Virus record (IMG/VR): IMGVR_UViG_3300031962_000016
Coordinates: 1-34,324 of that record
DNA from: a virus
Length of the DNA stretch: 34,324 nt
Reading direction: 5' to 3' (one strand)
Shown piece after piece: positions 13,612 to 22,184 of the stretch. The notes below the pieces were generated by a model, which saw nothing but the letters and a program-made list of their open reading frames with translations, made no database searches and was not told where the DNA came from. The position numbers and the translations under genes are program-made. Position 1 is the stretch's first letter. Each line of letters opens with the position of its first letter.

Positions 13612-16460
13612 GTCCCGGATACAAAAGTGCTTCAGTCGCGCCTTTTCTGCGCGGCTTGGCAGCCAGCAGCGATCCGTACTCGCAGCCAAAAGGAACTTTT
13701 CCGCGCGGGTCGAACATGCTGCTCAACCGCCGCGGCGCGCTCGATGTGTGCGACGGCACGCAACTCGTTCATGCGTTCAACGCTGCCGTGCAAAGCGGTC
13801 GCGGCAAGGTCATGGAACCGTTTCTGTTTTCGCCTACGGGTGTGCCGCGCTACTACCTCTCGCTCATCAAGGCGCTCGACATCGGCTTGGGCGCTCCGCA
13901 GAACCTTGTGGCGGCAGACGGCGGCGCGGGCGGAACGCTAGCAATCAACGTAACCCACTTCTACAAGGTCACTGCCATCGACGGCGCGGGCGGCGAAACT
14001 ACGGCGTCGAATGAGGCGAATTTCGTCATGGGCGGGGCTTCCCACAAAGTCACGCTGACGTGGAATGTCGTTCCTAACGCCACCGGATACCGCGTCTATC
14101 ATTCCACTTCCACGAACACCGAAACGATGTATGTGGCCAGCACGCTTCCCGTGTCGCAAGTAGCGGCTGGAATGCTTTCGGTGACGTTCACGGATGACGG
14201 CAGTCCCATCCAGCAGGCCAGCATCGTCGTCAATCCGCTTGGAATCGTGAAAATCTCGGCGGTTGGAGTCTCCCCTGCGGTGGTCGTGATCGGCACGACG
14301 ACGAACTTCAACGCTTCCATCGGGCAACTGCTTCAAGTCGCTGGAGCCGCAAACGCTACGTTCAACCTAAACAATTACATCGTTTCCGGCATCATCAGCA
14401 GTTCGGTTTTCCTGGTAACGACGACCAATGCCGCGGCAATCGCGCTCGCCAAGGGAACCCAAAGCGGCAACGGTACGGTCACGTCCATCGGAACGGTGCC
14501 GGTGGCCGACACCACGCAGCAGACGGCGCTGTTTCAAATGCCGGTCATTACCGGCGTTATCGCCGCTATTCCCGTGTCCTACAACAACGCGAACATCGTT
14601 GCGCTCTTTCCTGCCGATCCGCAGTTCTATGAAGGCGGTGGTGGCGGTGGTGGCGGTGGTGGGGGAGGCACGGGCGGAGGCGGCTCCGGCGGAGGCTCGG
14701 GCGGCGGATCGTCGCCCACGCCCTCGGGCGGCATCCCGGGAAATGTTTCAACGCTCCCGCAGATGGTCGGCTTCACGAACAGGGTGGCCATTGCGCTCGG
14801 CAACGGCTTTCCGCCGCAGGAGTTTTCCGACGCTACAGGCACGCTTGTCAATCCCGCGACGGTTGCGGCCATCTCCGCCATCTCCGTCGATGCCTTTGGC
14901 GTTGTCACCGTAACGACGAGCACGACCAGCGGCATCACTGCCGCAAACATCGGCGGAAACGTGCTCATCGCTGGGGTGACGAATGCGCTTTACAACGGAG
15001 CGTTTGTCACTATCGGCTTTACCGACGCGACACACTTCAAGGTGCGCAACCTCGCAGCCATCGGGCAGGCGGCCTCTTCGGGCGGCACTTCCACCACTAC
15101 GGCACTGCCGTTTACCTCGGCGTTCGTGCCAGCGTTCCCCACGTGGACAACAGCGGTCGCCTATTCAACCAACGCCATCGTGCAGCCCACGCCCACGAAC
15201 GGCCACTACTACAAAGCCGTGCAAGGCGGCGTCGCGGGAGGTGCGCAGCCTGCCTTTCCGACCGGCACGGGACAGCAGGTGAACGACGGCTCGATCATCT
15301 GGCAGGAAGCGGGACTTACGAATACCGCCGCGCCTCCGCCTCCGGGCTGCGCGCACCTGGCGGTCTATGCGGGCTCGCTCTGGGTCATCAACACTTCGCC
15401 GACCAATACCGCCACGGGAATCGACGGTCCCTGCTCGGTGCGCATGTCGGACGTCAACAACATACGTTCGTGGAACCCCATCAACCAAGCGTTTCTCGAC
15501 AAGGACGACGGCACGCAAGGCATGGGACTGGCCTCGGAGACGATTACCGCGCAGGGCATCCCGCCGCAAGGCTCGCTCCTGGCGTTCAAGGACTACACCA
15601 CGTACCAGATGGTCGGGATCTTCGGCTCGCCCACGTTTGCGATTCAGCGCATCAAGAGCGACATGGGGTGCCTCGCGCCGCGCACGATTCAGTTCGTTCC
15701 AGGCTTCGGCATCACGCGCTTCACCCACCTGGGCTTTGCGGTGTTCGATGGCGTCGAAGACCGCATCATCAGCGAAGATATTCGTCCGTTCCTGTTTCCC
15801 ACGCTCGACTTTCAGGATACCGACATCACCGTGCTGGACGCGAACTTCCAAGCCGCCATGTGGGGCTTCCAGACGGCCAATCCGCCGATGTTTTGCTGCG
15901 CCGCGCCTATCGGCAACTCCAACGGGCAACTGACTCGGATCTTCTGCTACGACCTAGTGCTCAAGGCGTGGACGGCTCCGATTGACTTGCCGTTCCCCAT
16001 TTCGAGCGCGGCGCAATTCCGCACGACCGTAGCGAATACCGTGACGATACTCGGAGGATTTTCCGACGGTCTCTTGTCGCGCTGGCAGGCAGGCGACCAG
16101 CAGTGGGACGTGGGCGCAACCGGAGCTCGCACGGCATCGCAAATCGCCTGGAGCGTGAAGTGCCCCGAAGTGTTCGCGCAGAACATCGAGCAAGTGCTGA
16201 ACTGCAACCGCGTGGCGATTCAAGGAATTGCGACGAGTTCCAGCGGAAAGATCAACGTCGTCGCGGTAGTGAACGGAAAGAGCAAGCCCTCGCAGCCCTA
16301 CGTCATCCCGGTAAGCGGCGACTTCACCGTATTCTCTTCTCTGATGCTTGATGGTCTGCGGTTTTCAGCGATAATCTCTGGCAGTGGCAAGGTTCAACTC
16401 AGTCGGCCCACGTTCCACGTATTTCAAAGAGAGGTGGGCTGCGCACGGGTGATTGCGTGA
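13608..16460 (+). CDS. tail hub / packaged-DNA stabilization-type protein with inserted domains
   Basis: This 950-residue protein has an N-terminal segment with GSNMLLNRRGALDVCDG, like the opening of podovirus tail hub proteins (P22 gp10, T7 gp12 class). Residues about 140-200 resemble a fibronectin-type domain (VTLTWNVVPNATGYRVYHS). A glycine-rich linker covers 343-371. Residues about 508-572 look like a small carbohydrate-binding-type module (WTTAVAYSTN...YYKAVQGG...IIWQE). The last third (575-900) has the repeated beta pattern of a propeller (LAVYAGSLWVIN, VRMSDVNNIRSWNP, GLGITRFTHLG-type strands). Such hubs seal the portal after packaging. ATG 13608 overlaps the previous stop by 4 nt. Confidence 0.65.
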   Translation: MSPGYKSASVAPFLRGLAASSDPYSQPKGTFPRGSNMLLNRRGALDVCDGTQLVHAFNAAVQSGRGKVMEPFLFSPTGVPRYYLSLIKALDIGLGAPQNLVAADGGAGGTLAINVTHFYKVTAIDGAGGETTASNEANFVMGGASHKVTLTWNVVPNATGYRVYHSTSTNTETMYVASTLPVSQVAAGMLSVTFTDDGSPIQQASIVVNPLGIVKISAVGVSPAVVVIGTTTNFNASIGQLLQVAGAANATFNLNNYIVSGIISSSVFLVTTTNAAAIALAKGTQSGNGTVTSIGTVPVADTTQQTALFQMPVITGVIAAIPVSYNNANIVALFPADPQFYEGGGGGGGGGGGGTGGGGSGGGSGGGSSPTPSGGIPGNVSTLPQMVGFTNRVAIALGNGFPPQEFSDATGTLVNPATVAAISAISVDAFGVVTVTTSTTSGITAANIGGNVLIAGVTNALYNGAFVTIGFTDATHFKVRNLAAIGQAASSGGTSTTTALPFTSAFVPAFPTWTTAVAYSTNAIVQPTPTNGHYYKAVQGGVAGGAQPAFPTGTGQQVNDGSIIWQEAGLTNTAAPPPPGCAHLAVYAGSLWVINTSPTNTATGIDGPCSVRMSDVNNIRSWNPINQAFLDKDDGTQGMGLASETITAQGIPPQGSLLAFKDYTTYQMVGIFGSPTFAIQRIKSDMGCLAPRTIQFVPGFGITRFTHLGFAVFDGVEDRIISEDIRPFLFPTLDFQDTDITVLDANFQAAMWGFQTANPPMFCCAAPIGNSNGQLTRIFCYDLVLKAWTAPIDLPFPISSAAQFRTTVANTVTILGGFSDGLLSRWQAGDQQWDVGATGARTASQIAWSVKCPEVFAQNIEQVLNCNRVAIQGIATSSSGKINVVAVVNGKSKPSQPYVIPVSGDFTVFSSLMLDGLRFSAIISGSGKVQLSRPTFHVFQREVGCARVIA
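14634..14660 (+). repeat. in-frame 9-bp tandem repeat (Gly-Gly-Gly)
   Basis: Three tandem copies of GGCGGTGGT encode the start of a long Gly-rich linker in the hub protein. The unit is a multiple of three, so copy-number change would alter linker length without breaking the frame. Confidence 0.8.
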
Positions 16461-16828
16461 AAGTACGAACTTTAGAACGCGGCGAAGTGCTTCCAGCGGC
16501 GCTCCAGACCGGCTACGAGAAAACGGAGCAACCGGATTGGATTTGGGTTGTCGAGCGCGATGGCAAACCTGTGGCCGTGCTTGTCACTTCGCCGGCGCAC
16601 ATCATGGTCATCCTGATTCGCATTCTCGCTACGCCTGAAGCGCAGGGAGCGGATGTGCGGTCGCTCCTGCTTCACGCCTTCAGGGAAATGCGTGCGCGGG
16701 GATACAAAGGCTACACCACTTGGCTCGACCCGACTAAGGCACCGGAGAATGCGTTCATCCGTATCATCCGCGCGATTGGAGGATTCCAACTCCTCAACCC
16801 TCAAGTGGTCTGCTGTGGAGCGTTCTAA
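16457..16828 (+). CDS. GNAT-like acetyltransferase fold protein
   Basis: GTG 16457 overlaps the hub stop. The 123-residue product reads as a compact GNAT fold. A strand pair comes first (WIWVVERDGKPVAVLV), then a long central helix (DVRSLLLHAFREMRARG) after a strand with IRILATPE. A strand follows (GYTTWLDP) with a last helix and strand (AFIRIIRAIGG-FQ). Small GNAT-like proteins are common in phage structural operons, where their role is mostly unknown. No catalytic residue can be assigned. The acetyl-CoA P-loop (RxxGxG/A) is not clear, so the fold may be non-enzymatic. Confidence 0.55.
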   Translation: MKVRTLERGEVLPAALQTGYEKTEQPDWIWVVERDGKPVAVLVTSPAHIMVILIRILATPEAQGADVRSLLLHAFREMRARGYKGYTTWLDPTKAPENAFIRIIRAIGGFQLLNPQVVCCGAF

Positions 16829-16829
16829 G

Positions 16830-17216
16830 ATGCCAGCGGCGATACCGATCATCACGGCCATCATTGGCGCGGCAGGCGTGGGCAGTTCCATCTACTCGCT
16901 CACGAACCAGCCCAGCGCGCCGAAGCCTACGACGCCAACGGTGACGCCGGCGGACGCGACGAAAACGCGCAGTGCGCAGGAAGCGGCGCTTAGTCAACAG
17001 TTTCCGGGGATTCAAGCGGCTACGGGAGGTTCGCTATCTCCCGAAGCATGGATTCGCCTTTCGGAATTGCTCACAGGCAAGGCCGGAGAACCTGGCATCG
17101 GCTCGGCGGGAGAAGATTTGCTGCAGAAAGTCTTCAACGTGAGTGCAGGCGGGGGAACAGGCGGCGGAGGCACAGGAACGAGTGGTCTGACGCCAACAGG
17201 GAGTTCATATGGGTGA
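16830..17216 (+). CDS. small structural protein with N-terminal hydrophobic helix
   Basis: ATG 16830 follows GGAG by nine bases and sits one base after the previous stop. The 128-residue product starts with MPAAIPIITAIIGAAGVG, a hydrophobic helix, then has Thr/Pro-rich and Gly/Ser-rich stretches. Short proteins of this build occur beside podovirus ejection proteins and may insert into the host membrane during DNA entry. That role is inferred. Confidence 0.55.
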   Translation: MPAAIPIITAIIGAAGVGSSIYSLTNQPSAPKPTTPTVTPADATKTRSAQEAALSQQFPGIQAATGGSLSPEAWIRLSELLTGKAGEPGIGSAGEDLLQKVFNVSAGGGTGGGGTGTSGLTPTGSSYG

Positions 17217-17805
17217 GGTGCTTGGCAGCATCGGAAGTCTTTTCAAGACGGCGGCACCGGCGCTTGAAGGCGCTACGGCTGGCGCAGGTTTGTTTGGAAA
17301 TATCCTCAACTCCATCACGCGCGGACGGGCTGTAGGGAACCTCGAATCAGCCGAGAAGAAGTTTGCGAAGATGACCCCGGAGCAACTCGCCGGACTCGTC
17401 TCGCGCGCCGAGCAGCCGCTTGGCCAGGACTTGACGCAAAGCGTGGGCAACCTTGTGCAAGCCGATGTCGCAAGCCGCGGACTCGCGGAATCGCCGGGAG
17501 TGTTTGCGGCGACCGAAGCGCAGGCGCTTGCGCCGTACAAACTTGAGCAGCAACGACTGGCGCTTGAACTGGTGATGCGGCAACTCGGCTTGCCGATCGA
17601 GTACGCGCAAGCGATTCTCGCTGGCACTGGCGGCAATGTGGATGTGTCGAAGGTTTTGGCGCTGCTCCAGCAGAACAATCCATCGGCGAATCAAGTGCCC
17701 GACACTTCGGGAGTGGCCAGCGATACGGGTAGCATCATCCAGGACATTATTTCGAGCGGGATTCCTGCACCATCAGGCGACATTCCCGCTGGATTAGGGG
17801 CGTAA
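17209..17805 (+). CDS. putative internal virion / ejection protein
   Basis: ATG 17209 has GGGAG six bases upstream and overlaps the previous gene by 8 nt. The 198-residue product has an amphipathic N-terminus rich in Gly and Ala, followed by helices with Gln, Glu and Leu (residues 45-145), and a disordered Ser/Pro tail. Together with the next two genes it forms a cluster of helical proteins in the position of podovirus ejection proteins, which leave the head with the DNA. The assignment is by order and composition. Confidence 0.5.
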   Translation: MGEVLGSIGSLFKTAAPALEGATAGAGLFGNILNSITRGRAVGNLESAEKKFAKMTPEQLAGLVSRAEQPLGQDLTQSVGNLVQADVASRGLAESPGVFAATEAQALAPYKLEQQRLALELVMRQLGLPIEYAQAILAGTGGNVDVSKVLALLQQNNPSANQVPDTSGVASDTGSIIQDIISSGIPAPSGDIPAGLGA

Positions 17806-18962
17806 TGGCGCTCGCTACGCTAGGTTCGGTCCTCCAAGCTGTCGGCGATGCTGGCAGTCAAGTGGCAGAGTCGAAGACTCTTGCCTACCAGCAAAGACTA
17901 CAGAAGATTTTCGATGCGCTCGGCATCAAGCGCGAGCAGACCGAAGAAGCGCAGCGGGAAGTAAACCTTGAGAAGTCGAAACTTTCGGACGAAGCGAAAC
18001 TTCAGCAGCAGATTGACGCCGCTGAACGTGTGCTGAAGCGGAAACTCACCGAAAGCGAGAAACTGATTTTCCTGGGTCTTCCCGGCCAGCAAGCGTCGCC
18101 AGCGAACGCAGCAGTCAGGCAGCGCATCGAGCAAGGGCTCACGGCGTTGCCCGAAGGCGTGCGCAGAGTCATCGAACCGGCCATCCGCTCGCACCTCGAA
18201 GCCGGAGAGTACGACCTGGCGATGAAAGTATTCGATACCGTAGCGGAAAAGTTTCAGGAAGAGCCGCGCCACAAGCCCCAAGTGCTGCGCACGAAAGCAG
18301 GCACGCCTTACGGCATGGAAGTGGGCAACGAAGACATCGTGCCGGGTAGCACGAAGTGGAACGAGGGCTACCAGAAGGTGCTGGACGCGGAAGTGAAGGC
18401 CGTCGAGGAAGACTGGAAGCGTCAGGAAAAGATAGCCGAGGCGAAGCGCCGTGCGGCGCTGGCAAAAGAGGCTCGTGGGCTGAGCTCGAAGCAGATGGAG
18501 AGCATGTTCCGTGATTACGACGCAGCGGAAAAGATCATGGCGCCGCTGAACCGCATCGAGGACGTCGCGGAACGGGCGAAACAGTACGTTGCGGCTCCTA
18601 CTGGCCCGGGTGACGTGGCGCTATTGCTCGCTTACGTCGAGGCGACCAAGCCGCAGACCGGCTTCCGCTTCACGACGGCGGAACAAAACCTGATTCGCGG
18701 CTCGCGCGGCTGGGTCGAAGCTGCTCAGGCTAAAGTAGAGGGAGGTTTCACCGGCATCTTGTTCGGCGACGAACAGCGGAAGATCATCGGGCAGATCATC
18801 GACAGCGCTGGTAGTGCGGTCGAAGAGCGCAAGAATAACTACCTACGCGGCATCCTGAAAATCAACCCCAAACTCTACAACATCCTGACGGGCACGGAAG
18901 AAGGCGGGCCAACTCCGCCTCCGCCGTTGCCTCCGGGGGCGGTAGCGGTGAGTAATCCCTGA
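17805..18962 (+). CDS. internal virion protein
   Basis: ATG 17805 overlaps the preceding stop (TAATG). The 385-residue product is mostly helical, with a coiled coil at about 38-80. It ends in a conserved-looking domain at about 265-355: PTGPGDVALLLAYVEATKP, then an FTTAEQNLIRGS helix and a GDEQRKIIGQI helix. This arrangement recalls a domain I know from other phage internal virion proteins. The C-terminus is Pro-rich. It probably leaves the virion with the genome; no enzymatic motif is seen. Confidence 0.55.
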   Translation: MALATLGSVLQAVGDAGSQVAESKTLAYQQRLQKIFDALGIKREQTEEAQREVNLEKSKLSDEAKLQQQIDAAERVLKRKLTESEKLIFLGLPGQQASPANAAVRQRIEQGLTALPEGVRRVIEPAIRSHLEAGEYDLAMKVFDTVAEKFQEEPRHKPQVLRTKAGTPYGMEVGNEDIVPGSTKWNEGYQKVLDAEVKAVEEDWKRQEKIAEAKRRAALAKEARGLSSKQMESMFRDYDAAEKIMAPLNRIEDVAERAKQYVAAPTGPGDVALLLAYVEATKPQTGFRFTTAEQNLIRGSRGWVEAAQAKVEGGFTGILFGDEQRKIIGQIIDSAGSAVEERKNNYLRGILKINPKLYNILTGTEEGGPTPPPPLPPGAVAVSNP

Positions 18963-21196
18963 TGCCGGACCTGTCCCACGCTCAGACGGCCGTAGACGTG
19001 AAAAAGGGCGTCATCTACACGCTCATCAACAACCAGTGGGTGCCGCGCAAGATGAACGCTGCGGAAGTCGAGAAGTACACCCCCAAGGTGGCAGCACCAA
19101 AGCCGCCCGAGGAAGAATCGGCGCTCGCTAAGGCAATACGCGGCACCGAGGCCGGCGCATTCGAGGGAGCGGGAATTTCTCTTACCATGAAGCCTGTCGA
19201 GGACACGCTGAAAGCGCTCAAGCAGCAGGCCAAGGATGTGCTTGGCTTCTGGACGCTGAAGCCGGAAGCGATGAAGAAGAGTTTGCTCGCCAATCCGCTG
19301 GTGGCGGTTCCGCGCGCGCTGGGAGCCAAGAGTTTAGATGTAGCCAGGGACTTGAGCAGCGCCGTTGGCACGGAAGAGTTTGACCCGCAAGGTGACCCTA
19401 CGGGCCGGGTTAGCGGCGCTCCGGTTGACATCGAAAAAACTTCGCAAGACGTCGCGGCGTTGGCGACGATGCTTGCCACGCTGCGCGGCGGGAGGAGAGC
19501 CGCCGAAGCGCCTCTCTCGAGCAGTGAAGTGGCCGGCACCATGGGCAAGGGAGTGCGCTCGGCTATCAGGAGCATTGCGGACGCTAAGCCGATCGACATA
19601 CAAGAAGCGGCAAGCGCCAGGGCGAAGGAAGCGCGTGAATTTGAGACGCAGGGGCGGGAGAAACTGGCGGAAGCGCGAGGGGCGCACGAAACCGAAGTGC
19701 GAGAGCGCGAAACCGCTAAACAGAAAGCGCAGAAGGAAGCCGCCGAGGAGCGTACCAAGAAATTCGAGGAACACAAGGCGACCAAGCAGGCCGCTGAAGC
19801 CTCCGCAGCCGAGCGCAAGCGCGTCGAGACGAAGAACATAGGCTTTACCAGAGCTCAACAGGCGCTCAAGACCGCGCGCGACCAGTTAGTGCAGCGAACG
19901 CGCCAGATGCTAGACAACACCCTGGCGGCCAAAGAGAAGTACTTCGAGGCCAAGTACGGAGACTTCCGCAGGAAGATTCTGGGAGCGACGGAAGCGAATC
20001 CCAAGGGCACGCTGCGCTCGCAACTTAGTCCCATCGGCGAGGATGTGCTCTTTGCGAAGAAAAACATTCTGAAGGGTTCTGAGACCAACATCCAGATTTT
20101 CAACTCCATCCTGGGACGGCTGAAAGAGATGATCGAGGCTCCGGACGGCACCGTCAAGCCGCTTGAAGGCCAAGTCATTTCGACCGAAGACTTGCGCGGC
20201 TACTCGAAAGAGATGGGCGACGCCATCTACAAGAAAGATGTGCCTTCGGACGTGCGCCAAGCGATCGAGTACGTCCGCGACAAGATTCAGGATGAAGTCG
20301 GCGCAACGATTGCGGACAACTTCGGCAAGCCTGCGCTCGAAGCGTACAAGGCGCTCAACCGGGAATACTGGGACTTCAAGAACCGCTGGAGCGACCCGAG
20401 CCCGGTGAATCCTCTTCCGCGCATTAGAGATATGCTGCGCGACCCGGCCGTCACGGAGTACGGCGTGCCCATCAGCGACCGCATTGCAGCCATCCTCAAG
20501 GGCGAAAAGGGAAAGTCGGTAGCGACGCTGCTAGCCAAGGACCGGGAGTTTGGCGCAGATCCGAAGTTAGTCGATTCGCTGATGGCCGTGGACGCGAAAC
20601 TAGCGAAGTTCCGTGACTTGTACGAAAAAGTGCCTCCGCAGAAGCCGAAGCATCCCGGCGAGTTCGAGGAGCCTGCCCCTCCGAAGTTACCGCCAGAACT
20701 AACCGAGGCCAAGATCAGGCCGCTCGGAAGCCCGCCGGAGCGCTTCGACCCGCAACAGTTTGTGCGGGAACGTGTAGCGAAAATGGCGCGCACTGGCGGA
20801 AAGATCGGGATGCTGCTATCGCTCGGCAGTTTCATCACCGACATACTCCACGGAAACGTCGGCGCTACGTTGTCGGCGGCGGAGAAGATTGCGGCGGTGC
20901 AGGCAGTAAAAGCGATGATGACGAGCGACTGGTTTCTGGACTGGGTTGCGAAGGAGCAGGGCGCTAAGCCTGGAGCCGCTCCTCGCGGCGGACCGTCTAC
21001 TCCGCCTCCATCGTACCGGCCAAGCGAGAAAGCGGAGACCGCTAGTGCACCGCGCAAGAGCCTGGGCGCTGAATTTGAAGAAGGCGAGCGAACACACGAA
21101 ATTGCACGGTACAAGAACATTTTACGAGACCCACGGGCGACGATGGTAGATAAAGTCATAGCGAGACAGAGGTTAGACGAGTTAGGAGCGCAATGA
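18962..21196 (+). CDS. large coiled-coil internal virion protein
   Basis: ATG 18962 overlaps the previous stop by one base. The 744-residue product is overwhelmingly helical. Residues about 210-330 form a long Glu/Arg/Lys/Ala coiled coil; later helices contain Lys, Glu and Asp; and a Pro-rich segment lies at about 555-600. A hydrophobic helix appears near 615-640 (IGMLLSLGSFITDILHG). Size and place at the end of the virion core module fit a large ejection protein. No lytic transglycosylase motif is visible. A minor tail protein is the alternative. Confidence 0.55.
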   Translation: MPDLSHAQTAVDVKKGVIYTLINNQWVPRKMNAAEVEKYTPKVAAPKPPEEESALAKAIRGTEAGAFEGAGISLTMKPVEDTLKALKQQAKDVLGFWTLKPEAMKKSLLANPLVAVPRALGAKSLDVARDLSSAVGTEEFDPQGDPTGRVSGAPVDIEKTSQDVAALATMLATLRGGRRAAEAPLSSSEVAGTMGKGVRSAIRSIADAKPIDIQEAASARAKEAREFETQGREKLAEARGAHETEVRERETAKQKAQKEAAEERTKKFEEHKATKQAAEASAAERKRVETKNIGFTRAQQALKTARDQLVQRTRQMLDNTLAAKEKYFEAKYGDFRRKILGATEANPKGTLRSQLSPIGEDVLFAKKNILKGSETNIQIFNSILGRLKEMIEAPDGTVKPLEGQVISTEDLRGYSKEMGDAIYKKDVPSDVRQAIEYVRDKIQDEVGATIADNFGKPALEAYKALNREYWDFKNRWSDPSPVNPLPRIRDMLRDPAVTEYGVPISDRIAAILKGEKGKSVATLLAKDREFGADPKLVDSLMAVDAKLAKFRDLYEKVPPQKPKHPGEFEEPAPPKLPPELTEAKIRPLGSPPERFDPQQFVRERVAKMARTGGKIGMLLSLGSFITDILHGNVGATLSAAEKIAAVQAVKAMMTSDWFLDWVAKEQGAKPGAAPRGGPSTPPPSYRPSEKAETASAPRKSLGAEFEEGERTHEIARYKNILRDPRATMVDKVIARQRLDELGAQ

Positions 21197-21348
21197 TGAG
21201 ATACGGCGACAGGTACGTTGAAAATGAGCCTAGCGGCACACCAGCAGAATTTTATGCAATGGAATCGAAGATGAAAGGCAAGCGCATGAGCCATAAACGC
21301 TCGAAGCGAGCGCACAAGCGCCACGGTCGGCGCAAGGGCAGCCGGTGA
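21196..21348 (+). CDS. 50-residue basic-tail peptide
   Basis: ATG 21196 has AGGAG seven bases upstream (ATG 21193 is four bases away). The first half is mixed (RYGDRYVENEPSG), and the last 24 residues are almost entirely Lys, Arg, His, Ser and Gly, ending RRKGSR. It overlaps the next gene by 4 nt. It resembles the basic peptides encoded at 7792 and 7974 and could bind DNA in the virion. Confidence 0.5.
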   Translation: MRYGDRYVENEPSGTPAEFYAMESKMKGKRMSHKRSKRAHKRHGRRKGSR

Positions 21349-21542
21349 AGCGGCACAAGAAGAAGTCGCAGCGCAACCTCCGTGTCTCGGAGAAAATATC
21401 TGTGTTGCGCCGTGAGGGAGAGCCGCAGGACAAGGCAGTAGCTACGGCGCTTTCGATGGAAAGGTCACACCGTCTGAGGCGCGGCGGAAAGTACATCCAC
21501 AAAAGGCACAGTCGCCGAAGGGGAACCGATGAGCAAACATGA
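21345..21542 (+). CDS. small basic protein with conserved helix
   Basis: GTG 21345 overlaps the previous stop (GTGA). The 65-residue product is basic at both ends. In the middle is a segment reading LRREGEPQDKAVATALSMER. Short basic proteins with this pattern (EG-x2-Q-x2-AVA-x-AL) occur in many phages and bacteria, without a proven function to my knowledge. The amphipathic helix between basic arms suggests nucleic-acid contact. Confidence 0.6.
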   Translation: MKRHKKKSQRNLRVSEKISVLRREGEPQDKAVATALSMERSHRLRRGGKYIHKRHSRRRGTDEQT

Positions 21543-21927
21543 AACGCTTCTCCAGTGGTTGAAAGTGGTACTGCTCGGCGCAATCTTGTGCTTCGCGCTC
21601 TGGAGTGTCGGCACGCGCCCGCCAGCGGTCAATGCGCAACTCGCAGCGTCGAGCGGGTTCCAGTTTAAGCATGTGACGACTGCGACCAACACCCAAGAGG
21701 CGTCTGCGTCGGTAATCTTGCACACAGTGACGATCAACGGCGGCACGGCTGGAGTTGTGACCGTGAAGGACACGAGCGCCTCGGACTGTTCGGGAGGTGC
21801 AACGATAGCGGTTATTGAAACAATCGGCACAACGAACCCAGTCACCTTAGCCTATGACCTGCAAACGGCGAATGGCCTCTGCGTGACGACGGCTGCTGCT
21901 AGTGATGTGACAGTGAGTTTTAGGTAA
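21529..21927 (+). CDS. secreted or anchored small beta-domain virion protein
   Basis: ATG 21529 has GGGGA upstream. The 132-residue product opens with a short polar segment and a hydrophobic run (VVLLGAILCFALW), then has a possible signal-peptidase site after VNA. The body (about 45-132) is a beta domain with HTVTINGGTAGVVTV, SDCSGGATIAVI and NGLCV, ending DVTVSFR. This pattern is common in phage structural proteins and tail-surface proteins. It opens a run of five proteins with export-type N-termini. Confidence 0.6.
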   Translation: MSKHETLLQWLKVVLLGAILCFALWSVGTRPPAVNAQLAASSGFQFKHVTTATNTQEASASVILHTVTINGGTAGVVTVKDTSASDCSGGATIAVIETIGTTNPVTLAYDLQTANGLCVTTAAASDVTVSFR

Positions 21928-21938
21928 AAGGAGAAAAC

Positions 21939-22184
21939 ATGCCCACTAATTTCAGATCAAAGACGCCAGCAACACACAGGAACGATAATTTCGAGCGCCG
22001 CTTGCGAGAGACGATGGACACAGAGAGTGATCCGGAAATGTTCACGCCCAATAGTGCAGGGGCGGAGGAACTTACGGACTACGTGGAGAACTTCCCATTG
22101 GTGAAGGAGTTTGGGCAAACTAACATGAAGTCCACTCGCGGACGCCGGGGAAGCCAGTCTGGTCGTGGCCGCGATCAAGATTAG
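21939..22184 (+). CDS. hypothetical small protein
   Basis: This 81-residue hydrophilic protein has a very good ribosome site (AAAAGGAG) before ATG 21939. It is basic at both ends, acidic in the middle (ESDPEMFTPN), and ends in an Arg/Gly/Ser tail. Its stop abuts the ATG of the large tail-fibre-like gene. No family is recognised. Confidence 0.5.
   Translation: MPTNFRSKTPATHRNDNFERRLRETMDTESDPEMFTPNSAGAEELTDYVENFPLVKEFGQTNMKSTRGRRGSQSGRGRDQD

Noticed and set aside
20287-21324. 345-codon minus-strand frame
   Set aside because: It is the complement of the coiled-coil virion gene; the Ser-rich product and lack of a ribosome site mark it as a shadow.
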